From assembly GCF_000750635.1 (NCBI RefSeq), contig NZ_CCDM010000002.1, forward strand, positions 930,001-994,000: a stretch of DNA of 64,000 bases, read 5' to 3'. The DNA is from Oceanobacillus jeddahensis. Lineage in GTDB: Bacteria > Bacillota > Bacilli > Bacillales > Amphibacillaceae. The translations under genes were made by a program, and so were the position numbers. Positions 51,456 through 59,516 of the stretch are shown one piece after another. The notes under the pieces are model-generated. The model was not told where the DNA came from, did not search any database, and saw nothing but the letters and a program-made list of their open reading frames with translations. Positions within the stretch are counted from its first letter, which is position 1, and each line of letters begins with the position of its first letter.

Positions 51456-53837
51456 ATGAAAAAATACTGTAGTGCTTCTTTTTTGTTTATCTTGATAGGT
51501 CTCTTTTTTTTCTCTCATTCTGTATCAGCTTTTTCAGCGGAGTCGACTAATTATGGAGAATATAAAGATGAAGATTATACCTATTATTATTTAGATATTG
51601 TACCCGATGAACCAGGTGATTTTTTTGAAGATGGTGAACAGGGAAACGGATTTTGGGATTGGTTAACAAGTACGATGGAAGCAGCGGGAGATCAAATCAC
51701 AATTATTTTTAATTGGTTCGCAAATCTTGGATTGCAATTTAATATTATGCTAACCAATTTTATGCTTTGGGCAGTTGATTTTGCTTACGATTTTGAGTTT
51801 GTAAATATAATCATAAATGAAATAAGCGATGTTATGAGAAATATATCAGGCATTTCAATTACTGGAAATTTTCAAACGTCAGGTGTATTTGGAAATCTAG
51901 CTATTTTTGTTACTGTGTTGGCAATAGCATATGCAGTGTTTATTCTTTTATTTAAAAAATCAATGTTTAAATCTTTAGGAACAATACTACAAACAGCTTT
52001 ATGTCTGACTCTAGCAATCTTGTTATTTACAAATTATGCCCCTTTTCTAAAAGGGATAAATCAAGTGACTACAGAACTTAGCGCTTTAATATTATCAGGG
52101 GAGAGTATTTCTGATAATGAAGAAGAATATCATGATCCAACGCAACCTGTTCCACAAGATGATGAAGCTCCGACAGGTTTATCTGAAGATACATTAAAAA
52201 CTCAGATGCAAGATAATTTATGGGGCATGTTTGTCGATCGACCATATCTTTATATGATGTATGGGGAAACAGAATTAATAGAAGATATAGATGAAGCTGG
52301 CGACGATATACTCACTAAAGAACGCGCAGGGTCATTGTTGAGGGAAAGACCGAATAGCGATGAAAGATTAGCAATTTTACAAGATGAATTTGAAGCAAAA
52401 GGGAATACTGCTATTACGTATTCTAACGTAACAAATCGTATTGCCTTTACTCCGATTTATCTTGGGATTAATGGGTTGATGGGATTCTTTGTATGGGGAT
52501 TAGCGTTTGCATTAATTGCAGTACAGTTTTGGTTTTTATTAATTGCTCTATTTGCACCATTTGCTCTTTTACTTGGTGCGATACCAGGTATGTTTAATGT
52601 GTTGAAAAAGTATTCTATTGAATTAGTGATTCCATTAGCTGTAAAAATCTTATTATCATTTGGAGCTTTAATGGTTTTTGCAATGAGTGATGTGCTTTTC
52701 CAACTTAACTTTAGATTAGATGAAACAGTTGGACAGGGGTCACCACTTGCCTATTATTTGGCTGCTGGAATTGCAAACCTCGTACTATTTGCATTGATAT
52801 TTATTTTGCGAAAACGAATTAGTAGTATTTTCGTTAAAAGCAATAGCTTTATTTCAGATGTACGTGATGGTGCTGGACAAGTTTCGGACCCACTAAAAAA
52901 GGGCATCCAAAATACAGCAACAGTAACAGGAGCAGCTGTAGGTGGAGCTACAGGAGGTTTGCAAGGAGCAGCGTTGGGTGCTCAAGCTGGCAATCTGATT
53001 GGTAAAAGTACAACTGGTGATGTTTCTGGTAGTGACTATGCTGCAATGGCTGGTTCCATTGGAAGGCATCAAATGTACTCTCAGATGGCAGACGGAAAAC
53101 AAGATGATAAAAAAAGTAATGGTGTCAAACTAAAGAAACAAAATCAGCAAGGAGAAGATTTCATTGGAAAAGATAATTTCACTGATAATAAGGAAGACCT
53201 ATGTCCGAAATGCGGCCAGAATCCTTGTGTCTGTAATAAAAACAGTACGGATAAAAATGATAAGGATGAAAAGTGTCCAACTTGTGGTCAAAACCCATGT
53301 GCATGTGATGATCCCAAAGAGGAGGTTATAGATTCAAATGATCAACAGACAAAATTAGCTGATAATCTATCGTATTTTCAATTGGAAGATATGCCGGATG
53401 ATAATGGATTAGAATATGAAAATATGGATGAAATGACAGAACAGGATAATACACTATATACAAATACAGAGGATATGCCATTGTTGGAGCAAGAAGAAAA
53501 TTACTCTGCTAATATGGAAGATAGTATACCGCCTGAAAATAATACAACTTTAACACATTTGGAAAATATGCCAAGGGATGAAGAAAGAGAAAATCTGCAA
53601 GATATGAAAAATGAAAGTGATCCTGATGATTTCGATAACAATTATAAACGTAATTATCATGAAATGGAGAATGTACCTGAAAATGAAAGATATCATTATT
53701 CCGATTTAGAAAATTTTTCAAATGAATCTTCGAAAAGCAAGAATGAAGATAATCATAATATAGATTTTACTACAGAAGAAAAAAGCTTGGGCAAAGAACA
53801 ATATTCCTCCGGAAACGACTGCAACACAGGAATTTAA
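51456..53837 (+). CDS. TcpH/EF1877-type mating-channel membrane protein
   Basis: 793 residues. A signal-like helix, then a polar stretch, and about seven membrane helices (VFGNLAIFVTVLAIAYAVFI, LYMM... GINGLMGFFVWGLAFALIAV, APFALLLGAIPGMFNVL). This is the VirB6/TrbL-like core of Gram-positive conjugation systems (TcpH, CD3337/EF1877 family). The C-terminus is unusual: GAAVGGATGGLQGAALGAQA, two CPxCGQNPCxC knuckles (about 583-593 and 607-617), and then an acidic tail with a repeated (L/M)E(D/N)MP motif. The frame ends in an A6 tract region; the tail appears to continue in another frame at 53839. Confidence 0.85.
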   Translation: MKKYCSASFLFILIGLFFFSHSVSAFSAESTNYGEYKDEDYTYYYLDIVPDEPGDFFEDGEQGNGFWDWLTSTMEAAGDQITIIFNWFANLGLQFNIMLTNFMLWAVDFAYDFEFVNIIINEISDVMRNISGISITGNFQTSGVFGNLAIFVTVLAIAYAVFILLFKKSMFKSLGTILQTALCLTLAILLFTNYAPFLKGINQVTTELSALILSGESISDNEEEYHDPTQPVPQDDEAPTGLSEDTLKTQMQDNLWGMFVDRPYLYMMYGETELIEDIDEAGDDILTKERAGSLLRERPNSDERLAILQDEFEAKGNTAITYSNVTNRIAFTPIYLGINGLMGFFVWGLAFALIAVQFWFLLIALFAPFALLLGAIPGMFNVLKKYSIELVIPLAVKILLSFGALMVFAMSDVLFQLNFRLDETVGQGSPLAYYLAAGIANLVLFALIFILRKRISSIFVKSNSFISDVRDGAGQVSDPLKKGIQNTATVTGAAVGGATGGLQGAALGAQAGNLIGKSTTGDVSGSDYAAMAGSIGRHQMYSQMADGKQDDKKSNGVKLKKQNQQGEDFIGKDNFTDNKEDLCPKCGQNPCVCNKNSTDKNDKDEKCPTCGQNPCACDDPKEEVIDSNDQQTKLADNLSYFQLEDMPDDNGLEYENMDEMTEQDNTLYTNTEDMPLLEQEENYSANMEDSIPPENNTTLTHLENMPRDEERENLQDMKNESDPDDFDNNYKRNYHEMENVPENERYHYSDLENFSNESSKSKNEDNHNIDFTTEEKSLGKEQYSSGNDCNTGI

Positions 53838-53838
53838 A

Positions 53839-54069
53839 ATGGAGGAATCTATTAAAGAGCCGAAACCTGACAACGAAACTTCCTTGAATGATTTCAAATC
53901 AAATCAGTCTAATAACCAGGTAAAACATGAGGCCAAGGAGCAATATGAAAACAGGCGTCAAGAGTTTAACAAAGTTGATATATCAGAATCTAGTGATTAC
54001 GATGATTCAGAAAATTCATACACTAAACTGAATACACCTGATGAAGAAGGATTTGATAATCAGGAATAA
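53839..54069 (+). CDS. C-terminal tail of the TcpH-like protein, separated by a frameshift
   Basis: 76 residues, acidic and polar, like the tail of the protein before it (EESIKEPKPDNETSLNDFKS, KVDISESSDYDDSENSY). Upstream of its ATG the same frame is open back to 53764 (KKAWAKNNIPPETTATQEFK), with no ribosome site. Removing one A from the A6 tract at about 53779 joins both frames into one protein of about 870 residues. It may therefore be one gene with a frameshift, a sequencing error or slippage site. An independent small gene is less likely. Confidence 0.55.
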   Translation: MEESIKEPKPDNETSLNDFKSNQSNNQVKHEAKEQYENRRQEFNKVDISESSDYDDSENSYTKLNTPDEEGFDNQE

Positions 54070-54091
54070 AGACAGGAAGGAGTTGAGGCTA

Positions 54092-54856
54092 TTGAAAGGA
54101 TTAGATAGAAATAAAGCAAAGACCATTGCTATTTATACGGCAATGGTCTTACTTGTGCTCTTAATTATTATTAGTATCATTGTCGGTTGGGTCAGTAATA
54201 ATTCAGATGAAGAAAATGAACAAGAGAGAGCTGATAGTACAGAAAATGGTGATTTAGTTGATGATATGTATAGATATGATGAAGAAAATCCAAATAAAGG
54301 AATAGATGATGTTATGGAAGAACCTAGTCCGGCTGAGGAAGAATTGGAGCAGTTAGAAGAAGGAGAAATATGGGAAGAGCTTGAAGATCCGAAAGATGGG
54401 GAAAATATATCAGAGGAAGATATGTTTAATGAGGAAGGCCCGCCCTCTTATGAAGATATTTATACAGAAGATGAAATATATGCTTCTCAAAATACAACTG
54501 AAGAATTTATTGAGATTATCTACAATATTGATGGTGATGAACCAATGAAGTTTTATGATGAAGCAAAAGATTTTATGACTTTAGAGCTCTATGAAAGATT
54601 AGAGCAAGAATACAATGAAGGTAAAATGACTTGGATATATGGTTTAAACAGAGAATTTGAAAGTCTTGAGATCTATCAGCCCAGCTCAATGGACCCGTCA
54701 CAAGAGAAAGGAATTACATGGGCAGCAAGAATACAGGGAGTACAAAGCATTCATGATGGGGAAAAAGAAAAGGTTACTGATGTTTATATTATCCGTTTAA
54801 AAGAGGTTGATGGCGATTATATCATTGATGATCTTGCTATTAACTTTCCAACTTAA
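54092..54856 (+). CDS. VirB8/TcpC-like bitopic membrane protein
   Basis: 254 residues from the TTG with GGAAGGAG eight bases upstream. One membrane helix (IAIYTAMVLLVLLIIISIIV) is near the N-terminus, then a long acidic linker (EEPSPAEEELEQLEEGEIWE). The C-terminal domain (ASQNTTEEFIEIIYNIDGDE, VYIIRLKEVDGDYIIDDLAI) is NTF2-like, the fold of VirB8 and TcpC. A second VirB8-like subunit is normal in this type of channel. It is followed by a terminator. Confidence 0.7.
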   Translation: MKGLDRNKAKTIAIYTAMVLLVLLIIISIIVGWVSNNSDEENEQERADSTENGDLVDDMYRYDEENPNKGIDDVMEEPSPAEEELEQLEEGEIWEELEDPKDGENISEEDMFNEEGPPSYEDIYTEDEIYASQNTTEEFIEIIYNIDGDEPMKFYDEAKDFMTLELYERLEQEYNEGKMTWIYGLNREFESLEIYQPSSMDPSQEKGITWAARIQGVQSIHDGEKEKVTDVYIIRLKEVDGDYIIDDLAINFPT

Positions 54857-54863
54857 ATTAGTT

Positions 54864-54905
54864 AGAAAAGAGGTATTCATTTGAATGACTTCTTTTCTTT
54901 TTTAA
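54864..54905 (+). terminator. Terminator
   Basis: AGAAAAGA/TCTTTTCT stem extended inward by partial pairing (GGTATTCA with TGAATGACT), then T6. Confidence 0.65.
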
Positions 54906-54937
54906 TTCTTTGATGGAAATGAGGTGACTTAGTTACC

Positions 54938-56077
54938 GTGAAAAAAATAATTTTGGGATGTGGTTGTTTAGTAATTATAGTTATAGGCGTACTTGGAATT
55001 GTCCTAATTACCATTTTTGCCGTTTTATTTATGGATCAAGAAGAGACGGAAATGGGAGGCGGAGGCGGGCAATACACTTGGGGTGGAGAAGCTTCGTTTG
55101 CAGACAATGAAGTTCCGGCACAATATATCCCTTTATATCAAGAAGCAGCAAATGAATATGATTTAGATTGGGAGTTACTAGCAGCAATACATCGAGTAGA
55201 GACTGTTTTTTCTACATTAGATCCGATGATTAGTCACGTTGGTGCTGAAGGTCATGCTCAATTTATGCCATGCAGCTGGGTTGGTTGGAGCCACCCTACT
55301 TGTGAAGGTCTGGGAGAAGGAAATATGTCTGAGAGTGAAAAGAAAGATGTAGAACTAATTGAAAAAAATGGTGGATATGGTGTAGATGCAAATGGTGATG
55401 GGGTAGCTGACATGTGGGATATTGAAGATGCCATATTTAGTATGGCTAACCTTTTAGCATCACATTATAAAGATAAGGGCACTGTAGAAGGAGCTATATT
55501 GGGATATAATCATAGTGATAAATATGTAAATGATGTAACAAGATTTATGAATAACTATAAAAACAATTTTGTAGCGGTTGATTATATGGGAAATCAAGGA
55601 AACAATATTTCCTTAAAAGGCGACAAAGCCTGGGTTGTACCTAATGCTAATTTTATAACCAGTTGTTATGGATCAAGGTGGGGCAAAAATCATAACGGAA
55701 TAGATATAACTGCAGGAGCGCCTGGAAAGGTTAATGGTTATGATGTAGTAGCCTTTATGGATGGTACTGTATCTGTGTCCATGTACGGAGAACAAGGAAG
55801 TGGCTATGGAGGATACGGAAATGTTGTTGTGCTTGATCACGGAAATGGAATTGAAACTCTTTATGCTCATTTGTTAGAACCGGGTATTAGTGTTGTTAGG
55901 CAAGTGAAAGCAGGTGATGTTATCGGTAAGGTCGGAAATTCTGGAGCCAGTCAGGGGGCTCACTTACACTTTGAGATCAGGGAAAATGGTAATCCGGTTA
56001 ACCCAATGGATTATTTACAGGATTTTGATATGGATGTTAACCCAAGTGGATCAAATTGCGAAGCATACGCTTTTTAA
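54938..56077 (+). CDS. Bifunctional peptidoglycan hydrolase of the conjugation system (TcpG-like)
   Basis: 379 residues, GTG start after GAGGTGA. One membrane anchor (LGCGCLVIIVIGVLGIVLIT). Lytic transglycosylase domain: EAANEYDLDWELLAAIHRVE with catalytic Glu near residue 87, GHAQFMPCSWVGW, AIFSMANLLASHYK, LGYNHSDKYVNDV. M23 peptidase domain: SRWGKNHNGIDI (metal His and Asp), GYGNVVVLDHGNGIETLYAH, GAHLHFEIRENG. It opens the cell wall for the mating channel, like TcpG, VirB1-like proteins and Tn916 Orf14. It closes the main channel gene block. Confidence 0.92.
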   Translation: MKKIILGCGCLVIIVIGVLGIVLITIFAVLFMDQEETEMGGGGGQYTWGGEASFADNEVPAQYIPLYQEAANEYDLDWELLAAIHRVETVFSTLDPMISHVGAEGHAQFMPCSWVGWSHPTCEGLGEGNMSESEKKDVELIEKNGGYGVDANGDGVADMWDIEDAIFSMANLLASHYKDKGTVEGAILGYNHSDKYVNDVTRFMNNYKNNFVAVDYMGNQGNNISLKGDKAWVVPNANFITSCYGSRWGKNHNGIDITAGAPGKVNGYDVVAFMDGTVSVSMYGEQGSGYGGYGNVVVLDHGNGIETLYAHLLEPGISVVRQVKAGDVIGKVGNSGASQGAHLHFEIRENGNPVNPMDYLQDFDMDVNPSGSNCEAYAF

Positions 56078-56136
56078 TAAGTATACTATTTGAAAGCGTT
56101 GATAAACTAAGTTATTCTACACATTTTTTTCTTATA

Positions 56137-56447
56137 TGTATACATTTTATTTATTGCTAAAAAGACATCTTTTTAAAGGAGCCATAATGTATACAAATGC
56201 ATTCCTTATTAGAACAACAACTTGAGCAGATTTTTTTGTTTCTTGTATACGGCTATTTTATTCCCTGTATACATTTAAAATGAAAGATAAAGCTTGATAA
56301 ATCAAACTATATGTTCAAGCTAGAATTAATGATGTATACATGATAAGAAATTTATTATTTTATGCTATATCTTTGTATACATTTTTAATGACCTTTTATT
56401 CTTATACATTATTTTGTAAGGGATTGATGGTCATTATTTTGTATACA
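56137..56447. repeat. Array of TGTATACA palindromes
   Basis: Exact octamer TGTATACA at 56137, 56188, 56266, 56333, 56374 and 56440, plus TGTATACG at 56244 and a degenerate TTATACA at 56402, all in the 399-base gap 56078-56476. The spacings between exact copies are 51, 78, 67, 41 and 66. The last copy lies 30 bases before the next start codon. The gap has no gene and is very AT-rich. Such clusters serve as replication iterons, partition sites or cooperative operators. Confidence 0.75.
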
Positions 56448-56476
56448 AATGATTTTTCATGAAGGAGACAAAGATT

Positions 56477-57103
56477 ATGTATATAGACGAGGATAAGATA
56501 GGTAATATTATTAAAGATTTAGATAGATTTAAGTTTCATCTGCTAGAAACTGTCCATAAAACAAGGAAGTATGAATTTCTAGAAGAACAAGATACCACTC
56601 CTTATCATCAGCCCAAATCTATTAATGGGTATAAGGTATATCAATTCGCTTTTGAAGGGTCATTTCCTTTAAACGATTGGAGTGATAAGGATTTGATTGA
56701 AAAGATTAAAGCTTATATTCAACATTGTACTTTTAACGTTTATAACGAAAGTGATAGTGAGTTGCCGCTTTCAAAAGCAAAAATCTACATTGAACATTAT
56801 TTCTCGAACGGGGTAATCTCAGATCTGGACAACAGAAACCATAAATATCTTCTGGATGCGTTGCGTTATTCTAGAGTTATTCTAGATGACAATTGGAAAA
56901 ATATTTCTTTAGATATCTCGGGTTTTCGGGATGTTACGGATCACGTCCAAGTATATGTTGTTGCAGCTGAAAATAAGTTAGATTTTATAAATTATCTTGA
57001 AGAAAACAGATATAACCTTATTCAAAAACCTTATCCTTTTGATGAGATTGTTAAATACAATGAGGAAAAATTTTTAGAATATGACCCTGATTTTTGGAAA
57101 TAA
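56477..57103 (+). CDS. RusA-like endodeoxyribonuclease
   Basis: 208 residues from the ATG with AAGGAG nine bases upstream. The core motif ISDLDNRNHKYLLDALRYSR, VILDDNWKNISLD follows the RusA pattern D-x-DN-xxK-xxxDAL...DD, whose Asp residues bind metal in the Holliday-junction resolvase. The surrounding strands (YKVYQFAFEGSFPLND and SKAKIYIEHYFSNG) suit the same fold. The C-terminal 60 residues are extra. It lies between two repeat clusters, in a position where replication and recombination functions would be expected. The assignment rests on that motif only. Confidence 0.5.
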   Translation: MYIDEDKIGNIIKDLDRFKFHLLETVHKTRKYEFLEEQDTTPYHQPKSINGYKVYQFAFEGSFPLNDWSDKDLIEKIKAYIQHCTFNVYNESDSELPLSKAKIYIEHYFSNGVISDLDNRNHKYLLDALRYSRVILDDNWKNISLDISGFRDVTDHVQVYVVAAENKLDFINYLEENRYNLIQKPYPFDEIVKYNEEKFLEYDPDFWK

Positions 57104-57112
57104 CAAAGTTCA

Positions 57113-57220
57113 TTTGGATATGAAATTCAATGTTAAGTTGAATATATACTTGTATCCAATTTAAGCGTTTTTATAGACGGTTAATTTGGATATGAAAAAT
57201 CCAATAGATTGGATATAAAA
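57113..57220. repeat. TTTGGATAT repeat cluster
   Basis: TTTGGATATGAAA at 57113-57125 and 57185-57197, TTGGATATAAAA at 57209-57220, an inverted TATCCAA at 57153-57159, and a palindrome ATCCAAT-AG-ATTGGAT at 57199-57214. They fill the 275-base gap before the Replic_Relax-like gene and look like binding sites of that protein or of the preceding one. Confidence 0.6.
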
Positions 57221-57378
57221 TATTAATAAAAATTTTGATTTAAACCTTTTTCCAGTTATATTCTTACAATTAATTAAATCTCAAAAAATACAGAAGTTAT
57301 GACGATCCATTGTGTCAAGCAGTGCAACAATGAGGAGACATAACAGCCACCACAAAACAATGGGGGTGATACAAAACG

Positions 57379-58473
57379 ATGGTTGTAAAAAGAATACAAG
57401 AAAGCGATATCGAAATTTTGAAAGGATTATATGAACTGAGGGTGATGTCAACAGACCAAATCAGGAAGAGGTATAACTTAACAGAGTGGTACGCTTATAA
57501 AAAAATAGCTCGATTAAGAAACACCGGTTGGATTATTACAGAGCCTATTAGTGGATATAAGAATAAACAGAGAAGTCAGGGTGTATACCACCGGATTAGC
57601 GAAATTGGAATTTCGTGCTTGAGAAAACAGGGTATTACAATTGTACGAAAGGCACATCATCAGCTGCCAACCAAAAGACACTTACCATATGTACTGCTAA
57701 CTAATGATTTGATTATTGACCTAGAACCATTCGACTGGACGTTTAAGGACAGTCGTACTCTTAAGAATGAGTATCAACTAAACCGTGGTGATAGTTTACA
57801 AGCTATGCTGCGAGATCCAGATGGTAAGGAATTTTTAATATATATGCTGCGTGAAAGTGTTACAGAGCCGACACTTGTTAAGATTCAGAAAGAAATTGAG
57901 AGTTACAGTGCTATTAACCCTATGGATAAACAAAGGTTAACCAACAATTATATGATATTTGTGCAAGGGCAACATAGTTATCAACAGGTTGTGGATAGAT
58001 TTAGTCATTACAAAGACGCCATGTTGACATCGAGACATTTAAAGCTATTTCCACTGTCATTTGCTAAAAAATACCTTCGAGCTTTTTACAATAATGCAAA
58101 GTTTATAGATTTTATTAAGCAAAAAGAAATAGTAGATGTAACTGAAGAAAGGCTCCCCTTGGTAAGAAAGCAATATAAAGGACTATCGAACATCGTTTTA
58201 CATGAAGAAGAGGAGAAATATCTAGTCAATTTATTAGATAGTGACCTAGTTTCCATTTATAATATTAACCAATACCGCAAAGAACAATATCAACTAGATG
58301 GACGAAAAGTACTAGCTATAACAACAAATAGCTTAGCAGCAGAACACAGGAAAATGTTACAAGGAATCAAGCATATAGAATTTTACTCTATCAAACATCA
58401 AGAAATATTTGATTATATCGAAAATAGGAAGCGAGTGTTAGTTGAAGATTCAAATGAAAGACGTTTTAAATAA
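57379..58473 (+). CDS. Replication-relaxation family (Replic_Relax-like) winged-helix protein
   Basis: 364 residues. N-terminal winged helix: IQESDIEILKGLYELRVMST, DQIRKRYNLTEWYAYKKIAR, LRNTGWIITEPISGYKN. A later domain with DLIIDLEPFDWTFKDSRTLK and DSLQAMLRDPDGKEFLIYML has the charged strands of a restriction-endonuclease-like core found in Replic_Relax (PF13814) and MobC-like accessory proteins of Firmicute plasmids, which take part in plasmid replication and DNA relaxation. GGGGGTGA precedes the ATG. A related protein is at 62999. Confidence 0.6.
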   Translation: MVVKRIQESDIEILKGLYELRVMSTDQIRKRYNLTEWYAYKKIARLRNTGWIITEPISGYKNKQRSQGVYHRISEIGISCLRKQGITIVRKAHHQLPTKRHLPYVLLTNDLIIDLEPFDWTFKDSRTLKNEYQLNRGDSLQAMLRDPDGKEFLIYMLRESVTEPTLVKIQKEIESYSAINPMDKQRLTNNYMIFVQGQHSYQQVVDRFSHYKDAMLTSRHLKLFPLSFAKKYLRAFYNNAKFIDFIKQKEIVDVTEERLPLVRKQYKGLSNIVLHEEEEKYLVNLLDSDLVSIYNINQYRKEQYQLDGRKVLAITTNSLAAEHRKMLQGIKHIEFYSIKHQEIFDYIENRKRVLVEDSNERRFK

Positions 58474-58537
58474 AGAGTAATGTAAGTGGTTCCATCATTT
58501 GAAAGACATTTCATTTTATTTATAAAGGGTGAGTATT

Positions 58538-58816
58538 ATGGAAACTAGAAGAAAGAAGCAATTAGTAAAACATGTAGGCTATTGGGAAAAACTATCAATC
58601 TGCATGATTTGTGCTTATCCCGGTTTTAGTATATTGGCAGCTATTTCTTTTAATTTGTCTTGGCCTAATTTCATTAAATTTTCATTACTCCTCTGTGCTA
58701 TAATTTCACTGATTGTTTTTCTGTATATTTTTTATAATGTAAGAGAAGAAAAGCAGAAGGAATTATTAAGTATGAGGATAAATAAAATATTAGAGGAAGA
58801 TAGGTGGGATTCATGA
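58538..58816 (+). CDS. Small two-helix membrane protein
   Basis: 92 residues from the ATG after AAAGGGTG. A basic start (ETRRKKQLVKHVGYWEKLSI), two membrane helices (about 20-40 and 52-70) and a charged end (EEKQKELLSMRINKILEEDR). Unknown. It lies between the Replic_Relax-like gene and a small soluble protein gene, and is probably in the same transcript. Confidence 0.55.
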   Translation: METRRKKQLVKHVGYWEKLSICMICAYPGFSILAAISFNLSWPNFIKFSLLLCAIISLIVFLYIFYNVREEKQKELLSMRINKILEEDRWDS

Positions 58817-58951
58817 TTTCCTTTAAACAAAAGACATTTTAAATAACCGTCAAGAGAATGTGGGCTTGTGTAAAATAAAGGAAGATGAAATAATTTGTTT
58901 GGTAGTGGAAGCTGAATAAAGTAGGATGAGGAAAAAGGATAGGGAGGGATA

Positions 58952-59308
58952 ATGCTTTTGAATTTGTTTAAGTGGAAAAAACCATCAGTGAATTCAGTAA
59001 ATTTTGTGAACGATAGATGGTTGAAGTGGAAACTGGCATATAATGGTATTGATGATTTGATAGATAACATTATGTCGGATTTGAAATCAGCGGTAATGGA
59101 TGTACCTTATAGAAACACAGGAGATTTTAGTGTTATTTTTCGTGCAGCTGGTACACTTTATGAAGTTCAATATCAATTATTTAATGAAAAAGGTACAAGG
59201 TGTGTGGAAATCACAAAAGCAGAACCAGTAGATATGAAAGATGACATTATGTTAAATCGAATCAAGAAGGCAATAAATGATAGCAAAAGTAAAAATCAGC
59301 AAAAATAA
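58952..59308 (+). CDS. Small soluble protein, unknown
   Basis: 118 residues, ATG after AGGGAGGG. LLNLFKWKKPSVNSVNFVND, a helix (GIDDLIDNIMSDLKSAVMDV), an antiparallel strand pair (DFSVIFRAAGTLYEVQYQLF) and a Lys-rich C-terminus. No family recognised. It is upstream of the coupling ATPase, separated by a terminator, and may be an adaptor for transfer. Confidence 0.5.
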   Translation: MLLNLFKWKKPSVNSVNFVNDRWLKWKLAYNGIDDLIDNIMSDLKSAVMDVPYRNTGDFSVIFRAAGTLYEVQYQLFNEKGTRCVEITKAEPVDMKDDIMLNRIKKAINDSKSKNQQK

Positions 59309-59396
59309 TTATTATCATCTTAAATCTTAAAATGACAGCTGAGAATAAATATTAGGTAATACGCAGTATTTAAAGTAATAACAACTTTTTTATTTT

Positions 59397-59427
59397 GCAT
59401 TGTTCCGTGTGGACAGTGCTTTTTTTA
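59397..59427 (+). terminator. Terminator before the coupling-protein gene
   Basis: GCATTGTTCC against GGACAGTGC with one bulge and a four-base loop, followed by T7. Confidence 0.65.
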
Positions 59428-59516
59428 TTGCCTGAAACTAGTCAGAAAGCATGGATTACTATTAGAGATTTCCATATGGTTGCCATCAACATTGGAAAGA
59501 AAAGGGGGTGTTTAAA

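Noticed and set aside
53775..53790. Canonical -1 slippery heptamer at the A6 tract
   Set aside because: The tail lies in the +1 frame and the heptamer is out of phase for tandem -1 slippage; single-base slippage or an indel explains it better.
56137..56447. CRISPR-like reading of the TGTATACA array
   Set aside because: The repeat is only eight bases and the spacing is irregular.
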